Positions 1-8,222 of a DNA stretch of 64,000 nucleotides are shown here, piece by piece. The notes beneath the pieces were generated by a model. It was not told the DNA's origin. It saw nothing but the letters and a program-made list of their open reading frames with translations, and did not search any database. How positions within the stretch are numbered: the first letter of the stretch is position 1; every line of letters starts with the position of its first letter. Source of the stretch: Prevotella sp. (GTDB lineage: Bacteria > Bacteroidota > Bacteroidia > Bacteroidales > Bacteroidaceae); assembly GCA_017619375.1 (NCBI GenBank), contig JAFZSL010000051.1, positions 186,001-250,000 on the forward strand, read 5' to 3'. The translations under genes and the position numbers were made by a program.

Positions 1-1742
1 GTGAGATAGAGGCTCCGGGAATCAAAATCCAAGTGGACTCCCTGCCCGCCAAACCCGCCGATTTTTCGGGCGGAGTGGGTAGGTTCAACATCTCCGCCCA
101 ACTCGAAAACCAAAATGTGACAGCAGGGAACCCGCTCAAACTGCGTGTCGTGGTAGGTGGGACGGGAAACCTCAAATTGTTGAAGCAACCCGTGGTGGAG
201 TTCCCCAAGGATTTCGACCAGTATGACCCTGAGGTGACCGACAAGACCAGCCTCACCTCCAATGGCGTGGAAGGCAATATGATTTACGACTTCATCGCCG
301 TCCCGCGCAACCCTGGCGACTACACCATTCCTGCCATATCGCTCACCTATTACGACACGGGCTCCAATGGCTATGTCACCGTCAAGACCGCACCCCTCAC
401 CGTGTCCGTAGCGCCTGGCGACGGTTCCGGGTCGGTGAGTGACTTCACCGACATGCGTGACAAGGACATCCATCCCATCATGCGAGGCAAGACCAGGCAG
501 CACAAACCCGGGGAGTTTTTCTTCGAATCGCCTGCCTACTGGGTGTGGATTCTCATCCCCTTGGCTGTCTTCGTGGCTTTGCTCGCCATCTTCCGCAAAC
601 GCGCCCTCGACAACGCCAATGTCATCAAGATGAAGGCCCGCAATGCCAACAAGGTGGCAACGAAACGTTTGCGCACGGCCAACAGGTTGATGCTCAAGGG
701 TGACAACAACGCCTTCTACGACGAGGTGCTCAAGGCACTTTGGGGCTATGTGGGTGATAAACTCAACATGCCGGAGGAGCAACTCTCGCGTGAGAACGTC
801 CGTGAGAAACTCGCCGCACTTGGTGTGGATGACGCTTCCGTGGACAAGTTCATCGAGGCTCTTGATGAATGTGAATTCGAACGCTATGCGCCCGGAGATG
901 CCAGAGGCAATATGAACAAGACTTTCGAATCGGCCATGCAGGCCATCATGGACATAGAGAACACGATGAAGAACAAGAAGCGCACCACGATGTCCTCCGC
1001 CCCGTTGTTGTTGCTGGCGCTGATGCTGCCCGTCGCAGTATGCGCCGCTCCCCCCACCACCAAGGAAGCGGCAGACGAGGCTTACCTCAAGGGTGAATAC
1101 CAACAAGCCATCAAGGATTACGAGTCGCTGTTGAAGGATGGGGAGAGTGCCGAGTTGTATTATAACCTGGGGAACGCCTATTTCCGTTCCGAGAACATCA
1201 CCAAGGCCATCTTGAATTATGAAAGGGCGCATTTGCTCTCTCCCGGCGACAAGGACATCTTGTTCAACTTGCAGTTCGCCCGCTCCAAGACCATCGACAA
1301 GATGAACCCGCAGTCGGAGATATTTTTTGTCGGCTGGTATCAGTCGTTGGTCAATTTCACCAGTGTGGACCGATGGGCTTACATCGCCGTGGTCAGCATC
1401 ATCCTTGCGCTCACCCTCTTGTTGCTTTACCTCTTCGCCGAGCGGATGCTGCTGCGAAAGGTGGGCTTCTTTGGCGGTGTGGCCTTCTTCCTGCTTTTCA
1501 TCTTGGCCAATCTCTTCGCCTTCCAGCAGAAAAGACAATTGGAGAACCGCAAGGGAGCCATCGTCGTCTCTTCTTCAGTGAGCATACGAAAGCAACCGGC
1601 CGACAATGCCGAAACGGTTTTCGTGCTGCACGAGGGAACCCGTGTTGATATCACAGACCGGTCCATCAAGGGATGGAAAGAGGTGCAGGCTGCCGACGGC
1701 AAAGGCGGATGGCTCCAAGACAACACGATAGAGGAAATCTGA
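1..1742 (+). CDS. BatD-BatE fused aerotolerance membrane protein (5' end outside window)
   Basis: The frame is open from the first bases, so the gene starts upstream. The first ~300 visible residues match BatD: extracytoplasmic beta-rich domains, a membrane segment (about residues 168-187 counted from base 33) and a basic helical cytoplasmic tail. Without any stop the frame continues into a BatE-like part: a hydrophobic signal-like segment beginning at an in-frame ATG at 966 (MKNKKRTTMSSAPLLLL), TPR repeats (AYLKGEYQQAIKDYESLL, ELYYNLGNAYFRSENITKAI), two membrane segments and a C-terminal SH3-like domain. In Bacteroides batD and batE are separate genes linked to oxygen tolerance together with BatA/B MoxR-type partners. 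Here they are one polypeptide, unless translation restarts at 966. The PAP2 gene follows after 12 bases. Confidence 0.85.
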   Translation, partial: EIEAPGIKIQVDSLPAKPADFSGGVGRFNISAQLENQNVTAGNPLKLRVVVGGTGNLKLLKQPVVEFPKDFDQYDPEVTDKTSLTSNGVEGNMIYDFIAVPRNPGDYTIPAISLTYYDTGSNGYVTVKTAPLTVSVAPGDGSGSVSDFTDMRDKDIHPIMRGKTRQHKPGEFFFESPAYWVWILIPLAVFVALLAIFRKRALDNANVIKMKARNANKVATKRLRTANRLMLKGDNNAFYDEVLKALWGYVGDKLNMPEEQLSRENVREKLAALGVDDASVDKFIEALDECEFERYAPGDARGNMNKTFESAMQAIMDIENTMKNKKRTTMSSAPLLLLALMLPVAVCAAPPTTKEAADEAYLKGEYQQAIKDYESLLKDGESAELYYNLGNAYFRSENITKAILNYERAHLLSPGDKDILFNLQFARSKTIDKMNPQSEIFFVGWYQSLVNFTSVDRWAYIAVVSIILALTLLLLYLFAERMLLRKVGFFGGVAFFLLFILANLFAFQQKRQLENRKGAIVVSSSVSIRKQPADNAETVFVLHEGTRVDITDRSIKGWKEVQAADGKGGWLQDNTIEEI

Positions 1743-1754
1743 CAACCGCAGCCC

Positions 1755-2450
1755 ATGGACTTGCAGACCCTTGTTGAAATGGACAGACAGGTGTTGGGCG
1801 TGTTCAACGGAGCGCACAACATGTTTCTCGACACGCTCATGGTCACCCTCACATCGGGGGTGACGTGGGTGCCATTTTATATCGCCCTGCTCTATATGGT
1901 GGTGAAGAACAAGGAGACGATGGCCCAGGTGACCCTTATGGTGGTCTGTTGCCTGCTTTGCCTGATGGTCACCGAACTGGTCACCGAGGGTTATGTCAAA
2001 CCACTTGTCGCACGTCCACGTCCAGGCAGTGACCCTGATTGGATGAACATGGTGCATGTGGTGAACGGAAGGCGAGGCGGCGACTACAGTTTCTTCTCCG
2101 CCCATGCCGCCAACACGTCGGGCATCGCCATCTTTTTTGCATGGGCGGTGCGCAACAAGGTGTTCACCTTGCTCATGGTGGGCTGGTCGCTTGTCAATTG
2201 CTATACAAGGCTCTACCTCGCCATGCACTATCCCTTCGATGTCCTCGTGGGCTTCATTTTCGGAACCCTTGTCGGTTCGCTGGTCTACTTGATTTATTGG
2301 TTGGCCGACAAACAGGGTGGGGTGGGGCAGCGCTATGTCTCGTCGCAGTACACCTCCACAGGCTATGCCGTCGCTGATGTGGACGTCGTGGCTTTCACGC
2401 TGGCCGCCATCGGTGTCCTGTCTGTCATCGTGTCGCTCCTCATGCATTAA
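1755..2450 (+). CDS. PAP2-family membrane phosphatase
   Basis: A 231-residue polytopic membrane protein of the PAP2 (type 2 phosphatidic acid phosphatase) superfamily, which removes phosphate from lipid phosphates such as phosphatidylglycerol phosphate, undecaprenyl pyrophosphate or lipid A. All three phosphatase motifs are visible: K82-x6-R89-P90 (KPLVARPRP), S115-A-H117 (FFSAHAANTSG) and R152-x5-H158-x3-D162 (TRLYLAMHYPFD). Several hydrophobic segments alternate with these motifs as in the family, placing the active site at the outer face of the inner membrane. It lies 12 bases after the Bat gene and 10 bases before queA, so the three are probably co-transcribed. The exact substrate cannot be read from sequence. 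Confidence 0.9.
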   Translation: MDLQTLVEMDRQVLGVFNGAHNMFLDTLMVTLTSGVTWVPFYIALLYMVVKNKETMAQVTLMVVCCLLCLMVTELVTEGYVKPLVARPRPGSDPDWMNMVHVVNGRRGGDYSFFSAHAANTSGIAIFFAWAVRNKVFTLLMVGWSLVNCYTRLYLAMHYPFDVLVGFIFGTLVGSLVYLIYWLADKQGGVGQRYVSSQYTSTGYAVADVDVVAFTLAAIGVLSVIVSLLMH

Positions 2451-2460
2451 AAAAGAAAAG

Positions 2461-3675
2461 ATGAATACTAAAAACGTCAAGATAAGCGATTACAACTATC
2501 CGCTTCCCGATGAACGCATAGCCAAGTTCCCCTTGGCAAGGCGTGACGCATCCAAACTGCTTGTCTACCGCCATGGCGATGTCTCTGAGGATGTCTTCAG
2601 GCATCTTCCTTCCTATCTGCCCGGTGATGCGCTGATGGTGTTCAACAACACCAAGGTCATCATGGCACGCATGCGCTTCCGCAAGACCACCGGGGCGCTT
2701 ATCGAAGTATTCCTCTTGGAACCGCTTGAACCTTCCGACTATCAGGTGGCGTTTCAAGCCCGAGGGGTGTGCGAGTGGTGTTGCCTGGTGGGCAACCTGA
2801 AGAAATGGAAGGGTGAACGACTCAGCCAGCAACTTGTGCTGGATGGCAAGACAGTGACACTTTCCGCCACTCGTACGGGTGAGGTGCACACGGGGCAACG
2901 GGTGCGTTTCGAATGGGATGACTCCGACGTGTCGTTTGCCGAAATCATCGATGCCGTGGGTGAACTTCCCATCCCTCCCTATCTCAACCGTCCCTCCCAG
3001 GAAAGCGACAAGACCACATACCAGACCGTCTATTCCAAAGTGAAAGGCAGTGTGGCGGCACCTACCGCAGGACTGCATTTCACGGAGGATGTGCTGCGCG
3101 ACATCGATGCCCGTGGCATACGCCGCGAGGAGGTGACACTCCATGTGGGTGCCGGCACCTTCCGACCGGTGAAGAGCGAGTTGATAGAGGGTCATGAGAT
3201 GCACTCGGAGCATTTCCGTGTTTCCAAGACCACCATAGAAGGCTTGTTGGAAAAACTGGGCAGGGTGGTGGCCGTGGGTACCACCAGCGTGCGTACGTTG
3301 GAGAGCCTTTATTATATCGGTGCACAGATGTGCAAGAGGAACTTCTCTGCCGACGAGAGGGTGCATGTGGGGCAGTGGGAGCCTTATGACAGCATGGTGG
3401 ACATCTCTTCCAAGGACGCGTTGGAAGCCATCCTCGCCCATCTCGAGCGTCATGGCTTGCCAGCCTTGCAGGCCGACACGCAAATCATCATCGCGCCAGG
3501 CTACGACTACAAGTTGGTGGATATGATGGTGACCAATTTCCATCAGCCGCAAAGCACCCTTCTGCTGCTTGTCAGCGCATTCGTCAAGGGCGACTGGCGC
3601 CGCATCTACGACTATGCTTTGGGACATGATTTCCGATTCCTCAGCTATGGCGACAGTTCGCTCATCATTCCTTGA
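2461..3675 (+). CDS. queA: S-adenosylmethionine:tRNA ribosyltransferase-isomerase QueA
   Basis: A 404-residue cytoplasmic enzyme that transfers the ribosyl part of S-adenosylmethionine to preQ1 in tRNA, giving epoxyqueuosine in the queuosine pathway. Family signatures are clear: the N-terminal YNYPLPDERIAKFP and RRDASKLL, FNNTKVIMARM, the ELPIPPYL stretch, PTAGLHFT, and the HVGAGTFRPV and TNFHQPQSTLL blocks. I place the start at the ATG at 2461, where family homology begins. The same frame is open upstream into the end of the PAP2 gene, but that part has no homology. Bacteroidota QueA proteins are usually a little longer than the E. coli enzyme, as here. Confidence 0.96.
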   Translation: MNTKNVKISDYNYPLPDERIAKFPLARRDASKLLVYRHGDVSEDVFRHLPSYLPGDALMVFNNTKVIMARMRFRKTTGALIEVFLLEPLEPSDYQVAFQARGVCEWCCLVGNLKKWKGERLSQQLVLDGKTVTLSATRTGEVHTGQRVRFEWDDSDVSFAEIIDAVGELPIPPYLNRPSQESDKTTYQTVYSKVKGSVAAPTAGLHFTEDVLRDIDARGIRREEVTLHVGAGTFRPVKSELIEGHEMHSEHFRVSKTTIEGLLEKLGRVVAVGTTSVRTLESLYYIGAQMCKRNFSADERVHVGQWEPYDSMVDISSKDALEAILAHLERHGLPALQADTQIIIAPGYDYKLVDMMVTNFHQPQSTLLLLVSAFVKGDWRRIYDYALGHDFRFLSYGDSSLIIP

Positions 3676-3731
3676 GGGCCTTTAGGGTCTCAAGGTCTTT
3701 CCTCCTTATTATATAAAAGTTTAAGAAAGCA

Positions 3732-4871
3732 ATGAAAATAGGCGATAAGGTAAGATTCCTTTCCGAGACCGGCGGTGGCAGGGTCTCTGGTTTCAAAGGC
3801 AAGAACATCGTCCTTGTGGAAGACGAGGATGGTTTTGAAATACCCACTCTCATCACCGACGTAGTGGTGGTGGAGGCAGATGACTACAACATTGCCAAGG
3901 TGCACACCTCGGCGGTTCTCGGTTTCAAGAAGAGCAAGCCAGCCGCCAGTCCTGCTCCTGCCGATGATGTCGAACTCGAACCTGCCGACCGGCCCATCAC
4001 ATTCCGCCCTCCGGTGGAGGAGCGAAAGGGTGGCGACGCACTCGCCGCCTACCTCGCCTTCGTACCCATCGACATCAAGGCTGTGACCACCACTAATTTC
4101 GAAACCTATTTCGTCAATGACAGCAACTACTATATGCGTTTCACCTACCTATGGGCGGAAGGGAACAGTTGGAAATTGCGTTTCACCGCCGAGGTGGAGC
4201 CCAACACCAAACTCTTCATCGAGGAGTTCGGGAAGTCCGACTTGAACGATATGGAGCGTGTGGCTGTACAGGTCGTGGCCTACAAGCGTGAGAAAGGGTT
4301 CATCCTCAAACCTGCCATCGACGTCCAACTGCGCATCGACACAGTGAAATTCTACAAGTTGCATACCTTTAGGGAGAACGACTTCTTCGAGACACCTGCC
4401 ATGCTGGTCACCATTGTGGAGAACGACTCGTCTGCGAGGCCTCTCGTGGTCGATGCCAAATCCCTCAAGCAACAGATGTTCGGAGGCAAGGCTCCAGCAC
4501 GTAAGGAAGAAGAAAAAAAGGATGATTCCTATGTGCGTCGCTACGACAACCAACAGAGCAAAGGGAAGGCTCCCCAGCGTCGACATGGCGATGAACTGGT
4601 GGTGGACCTTCACGCCGACCAATTGCTCGACAATTTGGCAGGAATGTCGCACACGGACATCCTCAATCACCAGTTGGAGGTGTTCCGCCGCACCTTGGAG
4701 GAGCACAAGAAGGAAAAGGGCTGCAAGATTGTCTTCATCCACGGCAAAGGCGAGGGTGTGTTGCGGCAGGCCATCATCAAGGAACTGAAGTACAAATACA
4801 AGTCATACACCTTCCAGGACGCCTCTTTCCAAGAATACGGGTATGGAGCCACACTGGTCACCATCAGGTAG
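3732..4871 (+). CDS. DUF2027/Smr-domain protein
   Basis: A 379-residue cytoplasmic protein. The N-terminal ~60 residues (MKIGDKVRFLSETGGGRVSG) form an SH3-like fold found in the DUF2027 family of Bacteroidota; the middle is a beta-rich DUF2027 region. A charged linker (about 245-285) leads into a C-terminal Smr domain with the signatures VVDLHADQLL and FIHGKGEGVLR, as at the end of MutS2. Smr domains bind or nick branched DNA or RNA, and some act on stalled-ribosome mRNA; which applies here is unknown. The gene ends just before a perfect hairpin (4926-4958) that would stop its transcript. Confidence 0.88.
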   Translation: MKIGDKVRFLSETGGGRVSGFKGKNIVLVEDEDGFEIPTLITDVVVVEADDYNIAKVHTSAVLGFKKSKPAASPAPADDVELEPADRPITFRPPVEERKGGDALAAYLAFVPIDIKAVTTTNFETYFVNDSNYYMRFTYLWAEGNSWKLRFTAEVEPNTKLFIEEFGKSDLNDMERVAVQVVAYKREKGFILKPAIDVQLRIDTVKFYKLHTFRENDFFETPAMLVTIVENDSSARPLVVDAKSLKQQMFGGKAPARKEEEKKDDSYVRRYDNQQSKGKAPQRRHGDELVVDLHADQLLDNLAGMSHTDILNHQLEVFRRTLEEHKKEKGCKIVFIHGKGEGVLRQAIIKELKYKYKSYTFQDASFQEYGYGATLVTIR

Positions 4872-4925
4872 ACGTGGTCTTTAAGGTCCTTAAGGTCTTT
4901 ATAAGCTTTGGCTTTATGGTTGAAA

Positions 4926-4971
4926 AATCGGTGGATTATTTTGGATAATCCACCGATTATCATTATTTTTG
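4926..4971 (+). promoter_or_regulatory. Hairpin terminator overlapping the promoter of the sigma factor gene
   Basis: A perfect 14-bp stem (4926-4939 with 4945-4958) with a 5-base loop lies after the Smr gene and is followed by a T-rich run. Within it is a full Bacteroidota promoter: TTTG at 4940-4943 lies in the loop, then 20 bases, then TATTTTTG at 4964-4971. Transcription would start near 4978, between this box and the ATG at 4996. Confidence 0.75.
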
Positions 4972-4995
4972 CACCAAACATCAACACCCACATCT

Positions 4996-5703
4996 ATGGC
5001 AAATTACAAGAAGGCTATGGAAGCCTATATGGACAAAATAGGTGAGTGCTCCTTGCTCACCGATGAAGAAGAGCAGCAGCTGGCACGACGCATCCAAAAG
5101 GGTGACGAGAAGGCCGTTGGCTTGCTTGTGGAACCCAACTTGCGGTTCGTGCTCTCTTTGGCTCTACAATACAAAGGGCAGGGAGTGCCGCTCGACGATC
5201 TCGTCAGCGAGGGAAACATGGGACTTATTCAAGCGGCAAAGCGGTTCAATCCGGAAGTGGGAAAGCGTTTCGTGAAATATGCTGCTCCCATCATACGTGA
5301 CGCCATGGAACGGTTTGTCAAGAAAAATGTTGCTTTCCTCAAAATGCCGCCTCAAGAGGCTTCTTCCACTGCGGCAATGAGGAACCACCCCGTCTCCGTG
5401 GATGCTCCCATTCCCGCTGGCAGCAACAGTAACTTCAATTTGCTCAACCTGTTGGTGAATGCCAACTCACCCTATGCCGATGCCGAATTCACACGTGCCG
5501 ACGAAGAGGCTTATATGGCTGTCATTCTCGAAAAACTCGATGAGCGCGAGAGACAGGTCGTTTCGCTCCTCTATGGCATCGGCACCGAGCGACACACCAT
5601 GGCGGAGGCAGGTGTGGATATGGGACTGAAGCGCGAGCGAGTGCGCCAGATCCGTGACAAGGCTTTGCGGAAAATGAAAAAGGCCTTGAGGTTGAAGGAA
5701 TAG
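4996..5703 (+). CDS. Sigma-70 family RNA polymerase sigma factor, non-canonical region 2.4
   Basis: A 235-residue sigma-70 protein with regions 1.2/2 (EAYMDKIGECSLLTDEEEQQLARR, shown in part), 2.1-2.2 (PNLRFVLSLALQYKGQGVPL, DLVSEGNMGLIQAAKRF) and 4.2 (MGLKRERVRQIRDKALRKMK). It resembles the primary sigma factor of Bacteroidota, but the segment that normally reads FISYAVWWIRQ is FVKYAAPIIRD here, so the tryptophans used for promoter melting are absent. This suggests an alternative sigma rather than the housekeeping one. The ATG at 4996 is chosen because an upstream TTG lies inside the promoter -7 box. The gene converges with the GH2 gene, 12 bases apart, with no separate terminator seen. Confidence 0.9.
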   Translation: MANYKKAMEAYMDKIGECSLLTDEEEQQLARRIQKGDEKAVGLLVEPNLRFVLSLALQYKGQGVPLDDLVSEGNMGLIQAAKRFNPEVGKRFVKYAAPIIRDAMERFVKKNVAFLKMPPQEASSTAAMRNHPVSVDAPIPAGSNSNFNLLNLLVNANSPYADAEFTRADEEAYMAVILEKLDERERQVVSLLYGIGTERHTMAEAGVDMGLKRERVRQIRDKALRKMKKALRLKE

Positions 5704-5715
5704 GAAGCGTTGGAT

Positions 5716-8151
5716 TTACTTGGCATTTCCTATCACCATATTTGTTTTGGCGGCTTTCATGCCGCCATTTTTCGGTGTGGCGGTTAGCGTCACCTTTCCT
5801 CCTGTTTGTCCAGCGCGGAGGATGACCATGGCCGAACCATTGTAAAGGCTGCGGGTGTTGGTGGCGTTGAGTTCGTCGGACAGCATGTCGCCGTTTGTCA
5901 CGGCGACGATGCGTGCGTCACCTTGGACGGAGAATTCCAACAAGTCCTGGCAAGTGTAGGCGCGTCTCCCCTTGTTGTCGATGGCATGGACGCGGACGTG
6001 TATCAGGTCGGTGCCGTCGGCTTGCCAATTGATGTCTTCAGGGGTCAGTTGGAGGCGTTTTGCCTTGCCGGCGGTCTCCACGCGATGCCTGGCCACCACT
6101 TTCCCCTCTTTGTAGGCCACGGCTTCCACATATCCGTCGGCATATTCCACGTTGTCCCATTTCATCTTGTTACGGTTTTTCGGGTCCGTGGTGTTACTGC
6201 GTCGTCCTTGGCTCTTGCCGTTGACAAACAACTCCACGTCGTCGGCATTGGAGTAGGCATAGATGGTCAGTTTGGTGCCAGGCACGCGGTTCCAGTGGTC
6301 GCTGAAGCGTTCACCGCCAAACTTGATGCCGTTCCATTCCGTGTTTTCTGCCACATTGTCCACAATGCTGACATGCACCACCGGTTCCTCTTCTTTGAAT
6401 ATGCTGCGTAGGAAGTAAGCCATTGGCTTGGGTTCCAACGAGATGTCGAAGACACCGTCGCTCCATCCTTTCGCCGGCCATCCCCTCGACTCGCCCAAAT
6501 AGTCTATCATACCCCAATAGGCCAGTCCAATGACTTTCGAGAGGTCCATTTCGTAATAGTTGGGCCCCATCATCGTCAGGTTGGCCTCACTTTGGTAGAA
6601 AATCATCCAAGGGAAGCGTTTCCCGTCACCGGGGAAGTACATGTAACGGTAGTTGTAAGCCGCGATGTCGGTTTCCTTGGCCAAGGGGGCAGGCAGCGAG
6701 TCGGTTTGCAAATCCCGTCCTCTTGGGTGCATGGCTACGGTCACCAGGCGTGTGGTGTCGTAGCGGTGTAGCAGTTCTTTCTGCATACGATAAGGCGTGA
6801 CGCCCCAGTCGTTGTAGGGGAGGTTGGCGTAGGTCTGCAGTTCGTTGCCAAGGCTCCAAAGCACCACGGAAGGATGGTTTCGGTCACGTTTGATGAATTC
6901 CGGCACGTCGTTCTGCCATTGCTCCGTCCATTCCTTCCTACCGCCGGTGAACTGCGTGAGCCATTTGTCATACAGTTCGTCTACGACGAGGATGCCGTTT
7001 TCATCGCATAGGTTAAGGAAGTCCTCGCTATAGGGGTTGTGTGAGGTGCGCACGTGGTTGAATCCCCATTCCTTGAGCATCTTCAACCTTTTGTCGATGG
7101 CTTTTGGATAGGCGGCCGAGCCGAGTGCCCCGAGGCTGTGGTGGTTGGCGATGCCTTTCCATATCACTTTCTTCCCGTTGAGTTTGAAGCCGAACTCAGG
7201 TGAGAATTCTATGGTGCGCACGCCGAAGCGTGTCTCCACGCGGTCGGCCACGCGTCCTTTCTCGTCGCACAGTTCCACGGTCAGATGGTAGAGGTAAGGT
7301 GACTCGCAACTCCAAAGGTGTGGCTGGTCGAGGTGGATGTCGTCGAGGCGGTATTCATAGACCTTCATCTTCCTGTTCCAGGGGATGTCTGTGGTGTGGT
7401 CGGCCACCACCTGTCCTTCCTTGTCCTTGATGATGGCGCGTGCCTTGAGGTGTTCGGTGCGCAGGTGGCATGCTATTTCTGCTTGCATGGCCACGGTGGC
7501 TTGGGTCTCGCTGACCTGAGGCGTGGTGATGTAAAGCGGATGCCTGGGCAGGAAGAGGTCACGGTCGGTGACGATGAGTTTGACGTCCCTGAAAAGTCCT
7601 CCACCCGTGTACCATCTTGAGTTGAGCGGTTCTTGTGTGTTGGCTTTCACGGCGATGACGTTGTCCTCACCATATTTGAGTTTCTTGCTCAGGTCGATGT
7701 CGAATCCAAGATACCCGTAATCGGTTCCCCCCACGCGCTCGCCGTTGAGATAAACGTCTCCTACATACATGATGCCTTGGAAGTCGATGATGACGCGGCG
7801 GTCTTTCCATTCATCCTTTGGCCTGATGGTTTTCACATACCATCCGATGCCCATTTCCTTGAATCCTCTCGCACTGAGACGGCTTTTGAAGTTGCTGGCT
7901 TGGTCGCTGTTGTCGCCTTGTTCGTCGTCACCGGGTGCCACCCAAGGCTGCTCGATTTGGAAATCGTGAGGCAGGTCGACGGAATGCCAGCCTTTGCTGT
8001 TCTGTGGCACGGTGGCGGTGGGCACGGCGGTGATGTCTCCGGCATGGAACATCCATCCGAAGTTCATATTGATGGTTTCTCTTTCCGTGGGTGCGGCGAA
8101 GGCGCAGATGGCTGCCGCAAGTGCGGCGATGGTGGCGATGGTTCTCATCAT
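5716..8151 (-). CDS. Glycoside hydrolase family 2 (beta-galactosidase-like), exported
   Basis: An 811-residue protein with a Sec signal peptide (MMRTIATIAALAAAICAFA, cut near 19). The GH2 layout is visible: sugar-binding jelly roll (about 50-200), Ig-like domain (200-310), TIM barrel (315-600) and C-terminal beta domains with a DUF4982-like part. The acid/base is E437 in LWSLGNE and the likely nucleophile is E522 in IFYQSEAN; the substrate-contact motif RTSHNPYS is at 368-375. Family activities include beta-galactosidase, beta-glucuronidase and beta-mannosidase; I cannot pick one. It follows the GH106-like gene by 71 bases on the same strand, suggesting joint use on a branched glycan in the periplasm. 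No SusC/SusD pair is in the window. Confidence 0.93.
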   Translation of the reverse strand: MMRTIATIAALAAAICAFAAPTERETINMNFGWMFHAGDITAVPTATVPQNSKGWHSVDLPHDFQIEQPWVAPGDDEQGDNSDQASNFKSRLSARGFKEMGIGWYVKTIRPKDEWKDRRVIIDFQGIMYVGDVYLNGERVGGTDYGYLGFDIDLSKKLKYGEDNVIAVKANTQEPLNSRWYTGGGLFRDVKLIVTDRDLFLPRHPLYITTPQVSETQATVAMQAEIACHLRTEHLKARAIIKDKEGQVVADHTTDIPWNRKMKVYEYRLDDIHLDQPHLWSCESPYLYHLTVELCDEKGRVADRVETRFGVRTIEFSPEFGFKLNGKKVIWKGIANHHSLGALGSAAYPKAIDKRLKMLKEWGFNHVRTSHNPYSEDFLNLCDENGILVVDELYDKWLTQFTGGRKEWTEQWQNDVPEFIKRDRNHPSVVLWSLGNELQTYANLPYNDWGVTPYRMQKELLHRYDTTRLVTVAMHPRGRDLQTDSLPAPLAKETDIAAYNYRYMYFPGDGKRFPWMIFYQSEANLTMMGPNYYEMDLSKVIGLAYWGMIDYLGESRGWPAKGWSDGVFDISLEPKPMAYFLRSIFKEEEPVVHVSIVDNVAENTEWNGIKFGGERFSDHWNRVPGTKLTIYAYSNADDVELFVNGKSQGRRSNTTDPKNRNKMKWDNVEYADGYVEAVAYKEGKVVARHRVETAGKAKRLQLTPEDINWQADGTDLIHVRVHAIDNKGRRAYTCQDLLEFSVQGDARIVAVTNGDMLSDELNATNTRSLYNGSAMVILRAGQTGGKVTLTATPKNGGMKAAKTNMVIGNAK

Positions 8152-8162
8152 TATTGTATGTC

Positions 8163-8198
8163 TATTTGGAGTGGTCGGAGTAGTCAGAGCGGTCGAAG
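8163..8198. repeat. Degenerate 9-bp tandem repeat, four units
   Basis: Units TATTTGGAG, TGGTCGGAG, TAGTCAGAG and CGGTCGAAG follow each other without gaps in the 71-base space between the two glycosidase genes. The same 9-bp pattern recurs at 12388-12522, 44952-44987 and 59213-59257. Confidence 0.7.
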
Positions 8199-8222
8199 TA
8201 TTGTCTTAACTTCAATAATTTC

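Noticed and set aside
2440-3627. A 395-codon open frame antisense to queA
   Set aside because: queA is certain; the antisense product shows no family features.
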